A stretch of 64,000 nucleotides of DNA from the NCBI GenBank assembly GCA_014647715.1, contig BMPS01000007.1, positions 1-64,000 of the forward strand. The letters are read 5' to 3'. The notes beneath the pieces are model-generated. The model did not search any database and was not told where the DNA came from. It worked only from the letters and a program-made list of their open reading frames with translations. Below, in pieces: positions 29,010 through 39,600 of this stretch. The first letter of the stretch is position 1, and each line of letters starts with the position of its first letter. The DNA comes from Streptomyces cinereus. GTDB taxonomy: Bacteria > Pseudomonadota > Gammaproteobacteria > Pseudomonadales > Moraxellaceae. The translations under genes were made by a program, and so were the position numbers.

Positions 29010-29285
29010 TTATTTCTTAGATTTCTTGTCAACGCCATGACCACGATATGTACGGGTTGGGGCGAATTCACCAAGTTTATGACCAACCATTTGCTCGTTT
29101 ACGATAACAGGTACGTGTGTACGACCGTTATGAACAGAAATAGTTAAGCCGACCATTTGTGGCAAAATCATTGAGCGACGTGACCAAGTTTTGATTGGTT
29201 TGCGTGAGTTAGTTTCTAACGCATTCTCAACTTTGGCAAACAAGTGCGCATCGATGAATGGACCTTTTTTCAATGAACGAGGCAT
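29010..29285 (-). CDS. rpsS: 30S ribosomal protein S19
   Basis: S19 lies in the 30S head and pairs with S13. The 91-residue product begins [20 protein letters not shown] and has the signature [16 protein letters not shown]. It follows rplB by 11 bases. Confidence 0.98.
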   Translation of the reverse strand: MPRSLKKGPFIDAHLFAKVENALETNSRKPIKTWSRRSMILPQMVGLTISVHNGRTHVPVIVNEQMVGHKLGEFAPTRTYRGHGVDKKSKK

Positions 29286-29296
29286 GAAATTATTCC

Positions 29297-30127
29297 TTAT
29301 TTCTTATTGACGCGACGACGGCGGATAATCATGTGGTCAGTACGTTTGTTAGAACGTGTTTTAAGGCCTTTAGCCTTTTGACCCCATGGGCTGGTTGGGT
29401 GTTTACCGAAGTTACGACCTTCACCACCACCGTGTGGATGGTCAACTGGGTTCATTGCAGTACCACGAACGGTAGGACGAACGCCACGCCAGCGGTTGGC
29501 ACCTGCTTTACCCAATGATTTAAGGTTATTTTCAGTGTTTGATACTTCACCGATAACCGCACGACAATTTACGTGGATACGACGAGTTTCGCCTGAACGT
29601 AAACGAACGATTGCATAGATACCATCACGACCCAATAATTGAACCGCAGCACCTGCTGAACGAGCGATTTGTGCACCTTTACCGATTTTAAGTTCGATAT
29701 TGTGAATCACTGTACCCACTGGAATGCTACGCAGTGGTAAGCAGTTACCTGGGCGAATTGGTGCAGTTTCACCAGAAATAACGGTATCGCCTTGTTGCAA
29801 TTTTTTTGGTGCGATGATGTAACGACGCTCACCGTCTGCATATTTAAGTAGTGCGATGTGTGCAGTACGGTTTGGATCGTACTCAATACGCTCTACAACA
29901 GCAGGAATATTGTCTTTGTTACGTTTGAAGTCAACAACACGGTAATGCTGTTTATGACCACCACCGATATGACGGGTAGTGATGCGACCGTTGTTGTTAC
30001 GACCACCAGTTTTGCCTTTTGACTCTACTAATGCTGCATAAGGACGACCTTTATGAAGGTGTGGATGCACCACTTTCTCGACAAATCGGCGACCTGGTGA
30101 TGTCGGTTTGGCTTTTACGATAGGCAT
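29297..30127 (-). CDS. rplB: 50S ribosomal protein L2
   Basis: L2 is among the most conserved large-subunit proteins and is needed for subunit joining and peptidyl transferase activity. The 276-residue protein contains [19 protein letters not shown] near 38-56 and the C-terminal [18 protein letters not shown] with the conserved His. It follows rplW by 10 bases. Confidence 0.98.
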   Translation of the reverse strand: MPIVKAKPTSPGRRFVEKVVHPHLHKGRPYAALVESKGKTGGRNNNGRITTRHIGGGHKQHYRVVDFKRNKDNIPAVVERIEYDPNRTAHIALLKYADGERRYIIAPKKLQQGDTVISGETAPIRPGNCLPLRSIPVGTVIHNIELKIGKGAQIARSAGAAVQLLGRDGIYAIVRLRSGETRRIHVNCRAVIGEVSNTENNLKSLGKAGANRWRGVRPTVRGTAMNPVDHPHGGGEGRNFGKHPTSPWGQKAKGLKTRSNKRTDHMIIRRRRVNKK

Positions 30128-30137
30128 TGTGTAATCC

Positions 30138-30461
30138 TTATTCGTTGTCAGCAGCAGGTTGTTCTGCTACGTCGGCTACTTGAACATCTTGACCAGCTTT
30201 TAAGGTCACATAGGCTTTTTTGAAGTCTTGACGACGACCTACCGTGCGACCAAATCGCTTTGTCTTACCTTTAACATTCAAAGTGTTAACTTTAACGACT
30301 TCAACACCTTCAAACATTAATTCTACGGCTTTTTTAATCTCTTTTTTTGTCGCGTTGGTGTCAACTTTGAACACTTGCACACCTAATGTATCGCCCAAGA
30401 TTTGAGATTTTTCTGAAAATACAGGTGCTTTTAGTACCTGATATAGTCTTGCGTTATTCAT
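30138..30461 (-). CDS. rplW: 50S ribosomal protein L23
   Basis: L23 is the docking site for trigger factor and SRP at the tunnel exit. The 107-residue product has [20 protein letters not shown] and the tail [22 protein letters not shown]. Its start overlaps the rplD stop by 4 bases. Confidence 0.98.
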   Translation of the reverse strand: MNNARLYQVLKAPVFSEKSQILGDTLGVQVFKVDTNATKKEIKKAVELMFEGVEVVKVNTLNVKGKTKRFGRTVGRRQDFKKAYVTLKAGQDVQVADVAEQPAADNE

Positions 30462-31060
30462 GCTAACACTCCCTCAATTTCTTTGGCGGCTGCGACAGAC
30501 ATGATGACTTTGTCAAACGCAATTAGGCTAACTGGATCAACTTCAGTGCTACCTAGTACGCTGACGTATGGAATATTGCGAGCAGCTAAGTAAAGATTTT
30601 CGTCAACTTCATTGGTAACGATCAATGCTTTAGGGGCATTTAAGTCTTTAAGTTTAGCGATAAGCTCTTTAGTTTTTGGTGCTGAAATGCTGATGTCATC
30701 AACCAATACCAAACGGTCTTGACGAATCAATTCAGCAAGAATGCATTGCATGGCACCACGGTACATTTTACGGTTCACTTTTTGTGACCAATCTTGTGGT
30801 TTGGCTGCAAATGCGCGACCACCACCAACCCAAATTGGGCTACGGATGGAACCTGCACGTGCACGGCCAGTACCTTTTTGACGCCATGGTTTTTTACCAC
30901 CGCCAGATACTTCACCACGCGTTTTTTGAGCACGGCTACCTTGACGACCACCCGCTAAATAAGCGGTAACTACTTGGTGTACAAGTGCTTCGTTGAATTC
31001 ACGACCAAATGCTACGTCTGATAGCTCAACCGCCGAACCTGTTACTGTATTTAGATTCAC
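30458..31060 (-). CDS. rplD: 50S ribosomal protein L4
   Basis: L4 lines the exit tunnel and, in E. coli, represses the S10 operon at its leader. The 200-residue protein has the basic tunnel loop [20 protein letters not shown] followed by [19 protein letters not shown]. It follows rplC by 14 bases. Confidence 0.98.
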   Translation of the reverse strand: MNLNTVTGSAVELSDVAFGREFNEALVHQVVTAYLAGGRQGSRAQKTRGEVSGGGKKPWRQKGTGRARAGSIRSPIWVGGGRAFAAKPQDWSQKVNRKMYRGAMQCILAELIRQDRLVLVDDISISAPKTKELIAKLKDLNAPKALIVTNEVDENLYLAARNIPYVSVLGSTEVDPVSLIAFDKVIMSVAAAKEIEGVLA

Positions 31061-31074
31061 GTTAATCCCCTTGA

Positions 31075-31713
31075 TTAAGCTTTAACTGATGGACGTACTA
31101 AAACGTCGCCACCGTTGGCACCAGGAATTGCACCCTTGATAACTAGGATACCTTTTTCAGCATCAACTGAAATCACTTCTAAGCCTTGTACGGTCACACG
31201 TTTGTTACCCATTTGACCTGGCATTTTTTTGCCTTTAAATACACGACCCGGTGTTTGGTTTTGACCTGTAGAACCCACAACGCGGTGAGATACTGAGTTA
31301 CCATGTGTCCAATCTTGTGAACGGAAGTTGTGGCGTTTGATACCACCTTGGAAACCTTTACCTTTGCTGGTACCAATTACGTCAACGATTTGACCTACTT
31401 GGAACAAGTCAGCAGCGATTTCACTACCTGCTTCGCGGCCTTCAAGTTCGCTGTCTTCGACGCGAAATTCCCAAGTGCCACGACCTGCAGCAACGCCAGC
31501 TTTTGCAAAGTGACCTTTTTGAGCTGCATTAACACGAGAATCACGACGTTCACCAGTTGTTACTTGGATAGCTTGGTAGCCGTCTGTGTCTTGTGTTTTG
31601 ATTTGAGAGATACGGTTGGCAGTAACTTCAACAACAGTTACAGGAATTGAAACACCTGCTTCTGTGAAGATACGAGTCATGCCGCATTTTTTTCCGACTA
31701 AACCGATCGCCAT
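31075..31713 (-). CDS. rplC: 50S ribosomal protein L3
   Basis: L3 binds near the 3' end of 23S rRNA and starts 50S assembly. The 212-residue protein begins [20 protein letters not shown] and has the signature [14 protein letters not shown] and the Gln-containing [20 protein letters not shown], the region methylated by PrmB in E. coli. A 68-base gap separates it from rpsJ. Confidence 0.98.
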   Translation of the reverse strand: MAIGLVGKKCGMTRIFTEAGVSIPVTVVEVTANRISQIKTQDTDGYQAIQVTTGERRDSRVNAAQKGHFAKAGVAAGRGTWEFRVEDSELEGREAGSEIAADLFQVGQIVDVIGTSKGKGFQGGIKRHNFRSQDWTHGNSVSHRVVGSTGQNQTPGRVFKGKKMPGQMGNKRVTVQGLEVISVDAEKGILVIKGAIPGANGGDVLVRPSVKA

Positions 31714-31781
31714 GTTGTTAACCTCTTAATTTTTACTGTTATTCAATATAGGTCTGAGTCCTAAGGATGAAACCTAAGGGG

Positions 31782-32093
31782 TTAGCCTAATGCGATTTGT
31801 ACATCAACACCCGCCGCCAAATCTAACTTCATCAGTGCATCGACTGTTTTGTCAGTAGGCTGAACGATATCTACCATACGTTTGAATGTGCGGATTTCGT
31901 ATTGGTCACGGGCATCTTTGTTCACGTGTGGTGAGGTTAAGATGTTGAAGCGTTCAATGCGAGTTGGTAGCGGTACTGGACCACGAACTTGTGCACCTGT
32001 GCGTTTTGCGGTATCAACAATCTCTTGAGCTGATTGGTCAATCAGACGATGGTCAAAAGATTTAAGTCTGATACGGATTTTCTGGTTAGCCAT
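31782..32093 (-). CDS. rpsJ: 30S ribosomal protein S10
   Basis: S10 is part of the 30S head and, as NusE, a transcription antitermination factor. The 103-residue protein begins [20 protein letters not shown] and contains [28 protein letters not shown]. It is the first gene of the S10 segment. It has a long leader and its own promoter next to the end of rng. The str genes (rpsL, rpsG, fusA, tuf) are not upstream. Confidence 0.98.
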   Translation of the reverse strand: MANQKIRIRLKSFDHRLIDQSAQEIVDTAKRTGAQVRGPVPLPTRIERFNILTSPHVNKDARDQYEIRTFKRMVDIVQPTDKTVDALMKLDLAAGVDVQIALG

Positions 32094-32395
32094 GCCAGTA
32101 AGCTCCTAATATAAAGTTTGATATGGGTTAATTTGCGTTGGGTGTTAAGCTGTTATTGAGTAAACACCTAACTTGCATTTTTTACCTGTTCTTGACAGGC
32201 ACTTTTTGAAAATAAAAAAATTTCAGTTCCACTCAAACCATTAACTTGCAATACATAGATAGCATGATTAATAGTTGGTGAAACTGTATTCTTTAATTTC
32301 GTGTCGCAAACAATGGAGCGACTGTATTAAAGGGCTTATTCTTTTATGAATTGACGAATCATCTTCGTCGCCCTGCAATAAGTTAAGTGGGCTGT
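32094..32395 (-). promoter_or_regulatory. S10-operon leader with two hairpins
   Basis: The transcript from the promoter at 32396-32423 would carry about 290 untranslated bases. Two stem-loops are clear: GTTAGGTGTT / AACACCCAAC (complements of 32163-32172 and 32137-32146, one mismatch) just before rpsJ, and CCTGT / ACAGG (32185-32199 region). In E. coli a leader here is bound by L4 for feedback control. Similar control is possible here, but the sequence is not obviously alike. No other gene is seen in the gap. Confidence 0.5.
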
Positions 32396-32423
32396 ATTAT
32401 ACCGATTTTTTGGGTAAAAGCAA
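32396..32423 (-). promoter_or_regulatory. S10-operon promoter
   Basis: On the minus strand TTGCTT (complement of 32418-32423), a 16-base spacer and a consensus TATAAT (complement of 32396-32401) form a strong sigma70-type promoter. It begins 4 bases past the rng stop, so the operon is driven from directly behind RNase G. Confidence 0.75.
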
Positions 32424-32427
32424 TAGG

Positions 32428-33993
32428 CTAATCTAGCAAAATATCATATTGTTCTTGGTTAAAACGGTTATCACTCTCCAAATTTATCGGACGACCCAGC
32501 AAATATTCCATTTCTGCCACCGTATCCGCCTCAATGGTTTCAAGCAAATCAATCACGCCACTATTTGCTACCACGGTAAATTTCTTAGGGGCATTATAGG
32601 TTCTGGCGCAGCGCATCAATTCGCGGAAAATCTCCAGACACACGGTTTCGGCGCTTTTGACAAAGCCTTTACCGCCACAGGTTGGACACGGCTCACAAAG
32701 CTGTTGTTGTAAGCTCTCTCGCGTGCGTTTACGAGTCATCTCTATCAGACCAAGCGCTGAGACTTCGCTGATGTTGGTTTTGGCATAATCGCGCTTTAAT
32801 TGTTCTTGCAGGCTTGCTAGCACTTCATCACGGTGTTGTTGCTCTTGCATATCGATAAAGTCAAGAATGATAATCCCGCCCAAATTACGCAGTCGCAGCT
32901 GACGGGCGATGGCATGGGTGGCTTCAAGATTGGTTTTATACACCGTATCTTCAAGAGAACGCCCTCCGACAAATGAACCGGTATTGACATCAATGGTGGT
33001 CATGGCTTCGGTTTGGTCAATGATAAGATAACCGCCTGATTTGAGATTAACACGGCGATTGAGCGCGTCTTTTAAATCATCTTCAACGCGGTGAACATCA
33101 AATAACGCCTGCTCGCCTTCATACAATTGAATACGTGGATAAATCAGTGGGACAAATTCTTTGGCAAAATGACGAATAGCATCAAACACTCGGGCGTTAT
33201 CGACCGTCACCCTTTCAGTCTGCTCACCAATTAAATCTCGAATCGCGCGCAAAGGTAGCGATAAATCTTGATAAATCAGCTCAAAACGGCGATGGGTCGG
33301 CGTTTGTTCACGGCGAGCTTGTACCATACGCCAAAGCTGTAGTAGATAATAAATATCTTCTTCAAGTTTGGATTGCGGGATATTTTCGGCAGCGGTACGG
33401 GCAATCAATCCGCCTTGTAGATTGACTTGGTGCATCAGCTCGCCAAGCTGTGTTTTTAACCGCTCTCGCTCATCGCCATCAATCCGCTGTGAAATCCCGA
33501 TATGTTCACCATACGGCAAGTACACCAAATAACGCGAAGGCAATGACACATCCGTCGTCAGTCGTGCGCCTTTACTGCCTAATTGGTCTTTAATCACTTG
33601 TACCAAGATACGCTGTCCTTCATACAAGCGGTTTTCTATCAACTCGCTAGGCGGTGGCTGATAGGTGGTTGTGGTCATCGCAAGCGTAGTGGTGTCAGGA
33701 TCTAAGGTGTTGTCAATTGCGGGGTTTTGCGGTTTGGGCGGTTCAATGGCTGAGAGCTTAGGACGCAGGGTCTGCATATCATTGACGTGCAAAAACGCGG
33801 TGCGCGATTGCCCGATGTCGATAAACGCCGCCTGCATGCCTGGCAGTACGCGCACCACTGTGCCAAGGTAGATATTGCCCACTGAGCCAAGTTTGCTATG
33901 GCGCTCAATAAAGATTTCGTTGAGTATCCCATCTTCGAGCACGGCGACCCGGCTCTCAGATGGGCTGATGTTGATGAGTAGTTCTTCGGTCAT
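32428..33993 (-). CDS. rng: Ribonuclease G
   Basis: RNase G is a single-strand-specific endoribonuclease that matures the 5' end of 16S rRNA and cuts some mRNAs. The 521-residue protein has an N-terminal S1 domain (about 35-130) broken by an unusual Pro/Thr-rich insert (PPKPQNPAIDNTLDPDTTTL) of about 40 residues, the catalytic segment GGYLIIDQTEAMTTIDVNTG, IIILDFIDM and the zinc-link CPTCGGKG. There is no long C-terminal tail, which separates it from RNase E. The ATG at 33993 fits the family start (MTEELLINISP). RNase E is encoded only about 2.6 kb away. Confidence 0.95.
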   Translation of the reverse strand: MTEELLINISPSESRVAVLEDGILNEIFIERHSKLGSVGNIYLGTVVRVLPGMQAAFIDIGQSRTAFLHVNDMQTLRPKLSAIEPPKPQNPAIDNTLDPDTTTLAMTTTTYQPPPSELIENRLYEGQRILVQVIKDQLGSKGARLTTDVSLPSRYLVYLPYGEHIGISQRIDGDERERLKTQLGELMHQVNLQGGLIARTAAENIPQSKLEEDIYYLLQLWRMVQARREQTPTHRRFELIYQDLSLPLRAIRDLIGEQTERVTVDNARVFDAIRHFAKEFVPLIYPRIQLYEGEQALFDVHRVEDDLKDALNRRVNLKSGGYLIIDQTEAMTTIDVNTGSFVGGRSLEDTVYKTNLEATHAIARQLRLRNLGGIIILDFIDMQEQQHRDEVLASLQEQLKRDYAKTNISEVSALGLIEMTRKRTRESLQQQLCEPCPTCGGKGFVKSAETVCLEIFRELMRCARTYNAPKKFTVVANSGVIDLLETIEADTVAEMEYLLGRPINLESDNRFNQEQYDILLD

Positions 33994-34063
33994 TATTAAC
34001 AGCTTTATCAAATTTTTAATTGCCGTTATTCTACTCGAAGTTAGTTATCTGCACAAAGCTAAA

Positions 34064-34711
34064 CTAAATTAGCTGTTGTTTTAGTTCATTGATTGTTGCA
34101 ACAAGCCTGGTTGGATGTTCTTTTGCCAAAACATCGGCTTTTTCACAGCCGTAACTTACAGCAATGCTATCCATCTGTATTGCATTTGCCATACGGATGT
34201 CATGAATACTATCACCGATGAATACAGCCTCTTCAATTCTTTTATCCGTTTCGCTCAAAATTGCTTGTAGCATGAGCGGATTGGGCTTACCTGCGGTTTC
34301 GTCAGCGGTTATGGTGAGCGTAAAAAACGCTTGAATGCCAGAATTGGGTAGCACGCGCTGCAGCCCTTTTCGTTTTTTCCCTGTGGCAATCGCTAGTGTT
34401 TTGCCTTGTGCGTGTAAATCTTGAATCAATTCTTTAATACCATCAAACAGTTTGTCGTTGTCGCAATGCTTGACATAATATTCTGAGTAAGTCGCTAAAA
34501 GTTCATCATATTTATCGCTGTCATTGGGAAATAGCATGGGAAACGCATCGACTAACGCAATGCCGATAATAGATTTTGTCGCTTCATCAGTGACGGTTAA
34601 ACCGTGCTTTTCAGCAGCATAGCGCATGGCATCGACGATTAAGCCCACCGAATCCATCAACGTGCCATCCCAATCGAAAATGATTAGCGATTTGTCTTTC
34701 ATGTTAATCAT
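34064..34711 (-). CDS. HAD-family hydrolase (phosphoglycolate phosphatase-like)
   Basis: The 215-residue protein is a haloacid-dehalogenase-type phosphatase. Motif I is IIFDWDGTLMDS with the nucleophile Asp13 and Asp15; motif II/III is seen as IATGKKRKGL, and motif IV as FIGDSIHDIRMA. The helical cap between about 20 and 85 is of the Gph/PpaX type. The substrate is not certain; phosphoglycolate or a pyrophosphate-like compound are the usual ones. Its start overlaps the end of the rluC-like gene by 8 bases, a pairing seen in many gamma-proteobacteria, so the two are coupled. Confidence 0.88.
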   Translation of the reverse strand: MINMKDKSLIIFDWDGTLMDSVGLIVDAMRYAAEKHGLTVTDEATKSIIGIALVDAFPMLFPNDSDKYDELLATYSEYYVKHCDNDKLFDGIKELIQDLHAQGKTLAIATGKKRKGLQRVLPNSGIQAFFTLTITADETAGKPNPLMLQAILSETDKRIEEAVFIGDSIHDIRMANAIQMDSIAVSYGCEKADVLAKEHPTRLVATINELKQQLI

Positions 34712-35801
34712 GTTGATTCTCTATCAAATTTTGCATATCGACTGGCAATTCGGCTGTAATCGTTTCATATTCCGGAATTTCGAGTTGATAAGCATGCAAG
34801 CACAAGCGGCGCACGCTTTTATCGCCTTTAGCCACATTCGGATTGTATTTATCATCACCCAATAATGGATGCCCGATACTCGCCAAATGCACCCGAATTT
34901 GGTGGGTACGCCCTGTCAGCGGCTTGGCTTCAATTAAGCTGACTTTTTGACCATTTAACTCGAATTTTTGCAACACGTTAATTTGGGTTTGGCTTGGCTT
35001 ACTGTCTTCAGATTTTACATCTACTTTGACACGGCGTTCACCGCTTTTGCCTTCTTGTGTGGCAGGCAACGTGTATTTTAGTAGCGGTTTATCAATGGTT
35101 TGTGTTTCGCTACTTATCCAACCTACCACCAAACACAGATAGGTTTTTTGCAAGGTTTTTTCTCGCAAATGCTCTTGTAAAGTTTTAAGGGTTGAGCGTT
35201 TTTTGGCAATCATCAGTAAGCCAGAGGTATCTTTGTCAATGCGGTGTACCAACTCAAGGTATTTTTTACCCGTTGCTTCTCGCATGGCTTCAATCACACC
35301 AAAACTCTCGCCACTGCCGCCATGCACTGCCATACCCGATGGTTTATTGAGCACGATTAAACCCTCATCTTCATACACAATGCGCTCAAGCAAGCTTTGG
35401 GCAAAGTCAGGGCTAATCACGGGTTTTTCACGCGTGGCAAGCTTGATGGGTGCAATGCGCACCACGTCATTACGCTGCAGTTTATCGTGGGGTTTACAGC
35501 GTTTGCCATTGACACGGATTTCGTCGGAACGAATCATGTTATAGACGTGTGAGCGCGGCAGTCCTTTAAGACGACCCAACAAAAAATTATCCACACGTTG
35601 GTCATGCTGCTGACGCGTGACGGTCAGGTAATTGACTTTAGCAAAATCTAAAATATCGTCATCTGCAGACTGGGGTTGTTTGCTCGGGGGTTGTTTGCTA
35701 GGCGTACGTTTGGGGTGTTGATGAGCCGATTGCTGCGATGGGGTGTCGCGTTTTTTGTTAGGATGGGCGGGACGTTTGGGAGACTGCGCGTGCTCTGTCA
35801 T
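34704..35801 (-). CDS. rluC: 23S rRNA pseudouridine synthase, RluC type
   Basis: RluC converts uridines 955, 2504 and 2580 of 23S rRNA to pseudouridine in E. coli. The 365-residue protein has an S4 RNA-binding domain (about 67-125; RVDNFLLGRLKGLPRSHVY), then the catalytic domain with HRIDKDTSGLL (186-196) and nucleophile Asp189. The first 50 residues are a basic, Lys/Gln/Pro/Ser-rich extension with short repeats (KQPPSKQPQS), absent from E. coli RluC. Its divergent position next to rne is the E. coli arrangement, which supports RluC over RluD or RluA. Confidence 0.93.
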   Translation of the reverse strand: MTEHAQSPKRPAHPNKKRDTPSQQSAHQHPKRTPSKQPPSKQPQSADDDILDFAKVNYLTVTRQQHDQRVDNFLLGRLKGLPRSHVYNMIRSDEIRVNGKRCKPHDKLQRNDVVRIAPIKLATREKPVISPDFAQSLLERIVYEDEGLIVLNKPSGMAVHGGSGESFGVIEAMREATGKKYLELVHRIDKDTSGLLMIAKKRSTLKTLQEHLREKTLQKTYLCLVVGWISSETQTIDKPLLKYTLPATQEGKSGERRVKVDVKSEDSKPSQTQINVLQKFELNGQKVSLIEAKPLTGRTHQIRVHLASIGHPLLGDDKYNPNVAKGDKSVRRLCLHAYQLEIPEYETITAELPVDMQNLIENQHD

Positions 35802-36635
35802 ATTTTGATAGCCGTTTACATAAAAATTTGCTATAGTTTAGCAGTTTAGTGCCTGTGCCGCTATGAATTCGCGCCATCAATTCGACTTAAACCCTGTTAA
35901 GCTTCATTTCAAAGTAGTGTATGCGGGATAATCAAACTGTCGCTTTTGCTGTCGCCCATACAGCCGAAATTTATTCATGGCGGTATGACTCACGATAGGG
36001 CGCACTTGACTGCCAATATTTATAGATTTTAAGACTGATTTTAATCAATATCAGCACACGACATACGAGTAACGAAGATAATTGTCATTTGAAAACATGT
36101 TCAAATAGTTTGTAAAGATTAGTGATATATAGAGATAACAGATAAATGGTGGGTTTTGTGCCTTACAACCACAAAACTGCTGGTAACGATTAGCGTATTA
36201 TGCGCCTAGGTAAATGAACTCAATAGTTACGATTTTGAGATAAACGTTTACGGTTTTGGACGATTTACCATTTTAAATTGCCCACGCCTTTGTAAAACCT
36301 AACTTATCAGGCTTGCCATTTAAAGCGAAAACTAACGCTAACACTTTTTGACCAATAGGGAAAAAGGGTTCATTCATTTGTTCTAAAACACACATTGTTT
36401 TGGGCAAAAACCCCAATCCAGCATGATGGCTGTATTTACCTAACAGGCTTAAAACCTCGCTATGGCAATAATCCAACTTCATCATGCAATTTTTGGTGAA
36501 CAACAAACCTTGTTATCAAGCCACTTACGCTTGCTATCAGCGAGTCTAGTCAAAACTGTTTGACGTTGTTTCATCAAATGTTTGATAGCAACATTTATCT
36601 ACGCTCGTATGTTTTGTGTGTTTAGGAGAAAACAC
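35802..36635. other. Long rluC-rne intergenic region with inverted repeats
   Basis: This gap of about 830 bases has no convincing gene. It holds a perfect inverted repeat ATTTGAA (36087-36093) / TTCAAAT (36100-36106), a perfect 8-bp stem GTTTTGTG (36153-36160) / CACAAAAC (36170-36177) and two possible rne promoters. The distal one is TTGAAA-16-TGTAAA at 36089-36116, over the first repeat; the proximal one is at 36560-36588. In E. coli rne has a long 5' leader cut by RNase E for self-control, and the distal promoter would give a comparable leader of about 510 bases. Confidence 0.55.
36560..36588 (+). promoter_or_regulatory. Candidate proximal rne promoter
   Basis: TTGACG (36560-36565), a 17-base spacer and TGATAG (36583-36588) form a moderate sigma70-type promoter about 47 bases before the rne ATG. 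The -35 is good and the -10 only fair. The upstream region offers a second candidate, so use of this one is uncertain. Confidence 0.4.
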
Positions 36636-39600
36636 ATGAAGCGCATCCTCATCAATGCTACCCACGCTGAAGAAATCCGTGTTGCCCTGTGCAATGGCAA
36701 TCATTTGTATGATTTCGATTTAGAAAACCGTACCCGCGAGCAAAAAAAAGCCAATATTTATAAAGGTCATGTGACCCGTGTCGAGCCATCGCTTGAAGCC
36801 GTATTTGTCGAATACGGTTCACAACGTCAAGGTTTTTTACCGATTCGTGAAATCGCCCCAGAGTATCTAGCAGGTGACCCTCGCTCTACCAATAACATCA
36901 AACAACTGATTAAAGAAGGCGATGAACTCATCGTTCAGGTGGAAAAAGAAGAACGTGGTAACAAAGGCGCTGCGTTATCTACTTTGATTTCATTGGCGGG
37001 TCGTTATTTGGTATTGATGCCCAACAATGCGCGTGGCGGCGGTATCTCTCGCCAAATCTCTGGTAAGTTGCGCGATGAGATGAAGCAAGCGTTAAGTGAT
37101 CTAAGACTACCCAAAGGCATGAGCGTTATCATCCGTACCGCAGGGATTGGTAAAACCACGGATGAATTACAACAAGACCTTGACCATTTATTAAACATTT
37201 GGAAAGGCATCCAACAACAAAGCCAAAAATTTCCCTCACCTCGCCTGTTGCACCAAGAAGCTGGCGTAGTCACCCGTGCCGTACGCGACTACTTGCGTGA
37301 TGATATCACGGAAATTTGGGTCGACAATGAATACGCCTATAATGAAGCGGCGAATTTTATTGAAGCGGTGATGCCGCAGCAAGCGAATAAACTGCGCAAA
37401 TACACTGACTATGAGCCCATGTTTGCCCGTTTTGGAATTGAAAAACAAATCGAAACCGCCTACCAACGTGAAGTACGTTTGCCAAGCGGCGGTTCAATTG
37501 TAATTGACCAAACTGAAGCCCTCGTATCAATCGATATCAACTCATCAAAAGCCACCAAAGGCGCGGATGTCTCAGAAACGGCGTTTAATACCAATTTAGA
37601 AGCAGCAGATGAAATCGCCCGTCAATTACGCCTGCGTGATATGGGTGGTTTGATTGTTATTGACTTTATTGACATGGCAACCGATGACCACCAAAAACAA
37701 GTGGAAAATCGTCTCAAAGAAGCCACTAAAAACGACCGCGCGCGTATCCAATTCGCTGAAATTTCACGTTTTGGACTACTTGAAATGAGTCGTCAACGCT
37801 TGCGTCCGTCACTTGAAGAAGCGACAGGTTACCTCTGTCCCCGTTGTCACGGTACCGGTATGATTCGTGACTTGCGTTCACTTGCCTTATCAATCATGCG
37901 TCAAATCGAACAGCGGGCACTACAAGAACGTCATGGCGAAATACAAGCTGAAGTACCAACCGATATCGCGGCATTTTTACTCAACGAAAAACGTGAAACG
38001 CTCGTTTGTCTTGAGCAAGAAAGTGGCACGCGCATTACTATCTTGCCGCATGCCCATCTTGAATCCCCCGAGTTTAATATCACTTATAACAGTGATGGAT
38101 TCGCGCCATCGAGCTATGAGCGTGTCGCCGAAAGCCAACAACAAGAATATAAAGACCGTGGCTACGATACTAGCAACTGGCATACGGATGACAATGAAGT
38201 CAGCCGTGTAGCACCGACAGGTAATCATAATGCCTGGAGCAGTGCTAGCAACGCCGCCAACACCACGCCTAGCCCTGCAACGCCATCCAATAAACCTCAG
38301 CAAACTGCTAACAATACGACTGCCCCAAAAGCTACCGCACCACAGCCCGCGCAGCCGGCTGCTACTGTGCCTGCAACTTTTGCAGTCGCTTGGCTATCGA
38401 ACTTGTTTGCTCCTACGCAGCAAGCCCAAGTCACCCCACACTTTAGTGGTCAAGATGCCGCTTCGGCGATTGAAAGTCTCGTCAATACCGGCGCGCAAAG
38501 CTTGGGGGTGCAAGGTCAAATCAATCACGCGGCACTGACGGCAAGCATCCCTTCAGTGAGCGCAAACACCAGCGAAACTAGTGCCAATCCTTATCAAGAA
38601 GCGCCTCAACAACCTTTAGCCACGGCTGAATCGAGCGATAAAGATGCCGAGCGCCGTAAACGTGGTAACCGCAAACCAAAGGCTAAAAAACCAAACCGTT
38701 ATCAATCTGAGGCGGCTGAGGCGGAAGTTTCATCACAGGACAATGACAGCAACAAAGACAAATCAAACGATGCGTCAAAAACTGCCAAAACTAGTGAGCT
38801 GCCAAAACGCGAGCCGAATAGTCGCCGTGACAGCCGCGGGGTCAAAGAACGTCGTGCTACACTAGCGAACGATGATAGCAACGCGTTTGTAGTCAATGAT
38901 GTAACAGCGACTGATACCGCTGCCGCACCTGTCGATGGTAGAAAAAACAACCAATCCAGAGCAGACAAACCGAAAGGCACCAAACAACGTGATCCCAACA
39001 GTGTGCAAGTTCAAGTATTTAAAACTGAACAACAGCAACCTATAGCTGCGGTTGAAACAACGCACCTCTCGCTAGATGCCAGCAAAGGGGAAATTGCAAA
39101 ACCTGAGGTTCAGCCAATAGCATCGGCTACGATGCCCGAACCCACAACACCCGAACAGGCGATTGAGACGCCAGTTAACCCTAGCAACGTTACAGTGTCA
39201 AATGATGAGGTAGCAGAGCTTGCTAAAGCATCCACATCATCTGCGCCATCAGCTGAGCAAGCCCCTCAAGCCCCTGCCCAGCTAGCAGTGACACCCAGCC
39301 AAGGTCGTGCCAAAAATGACCCACGCGAAGTCTACAAGGCTTATCAAGCGCAATTTAGCCCAGTTGCCTCTGTCGTGAGCACTTCGGTGACAAAAATTTC
39401 AGGTACGGTCAGTCAGTTTATTAACCAGTACCTAGATAATGCCGCCGAAAAAATGGCAACCGACAGCGTGGTTAGCTGCTTTATCCAAGCCATCGATGCC
39501 TTTAATCATCAAGCTGCTACCACCCCTACCCCAGCAAAAGATAATGTCGTAGTGGCTGAACAACAGCGTTTTGGGCAGTACTTTAGAAATTATGGCTATG

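Noticed and set aside
24828-29086. Longer starts for L6, L5, L14 and L22
   Set aside because: Upstream in-frame codons exist, but the conserved family N-termini and normal lengths begin at the internal ATGs given in the features.
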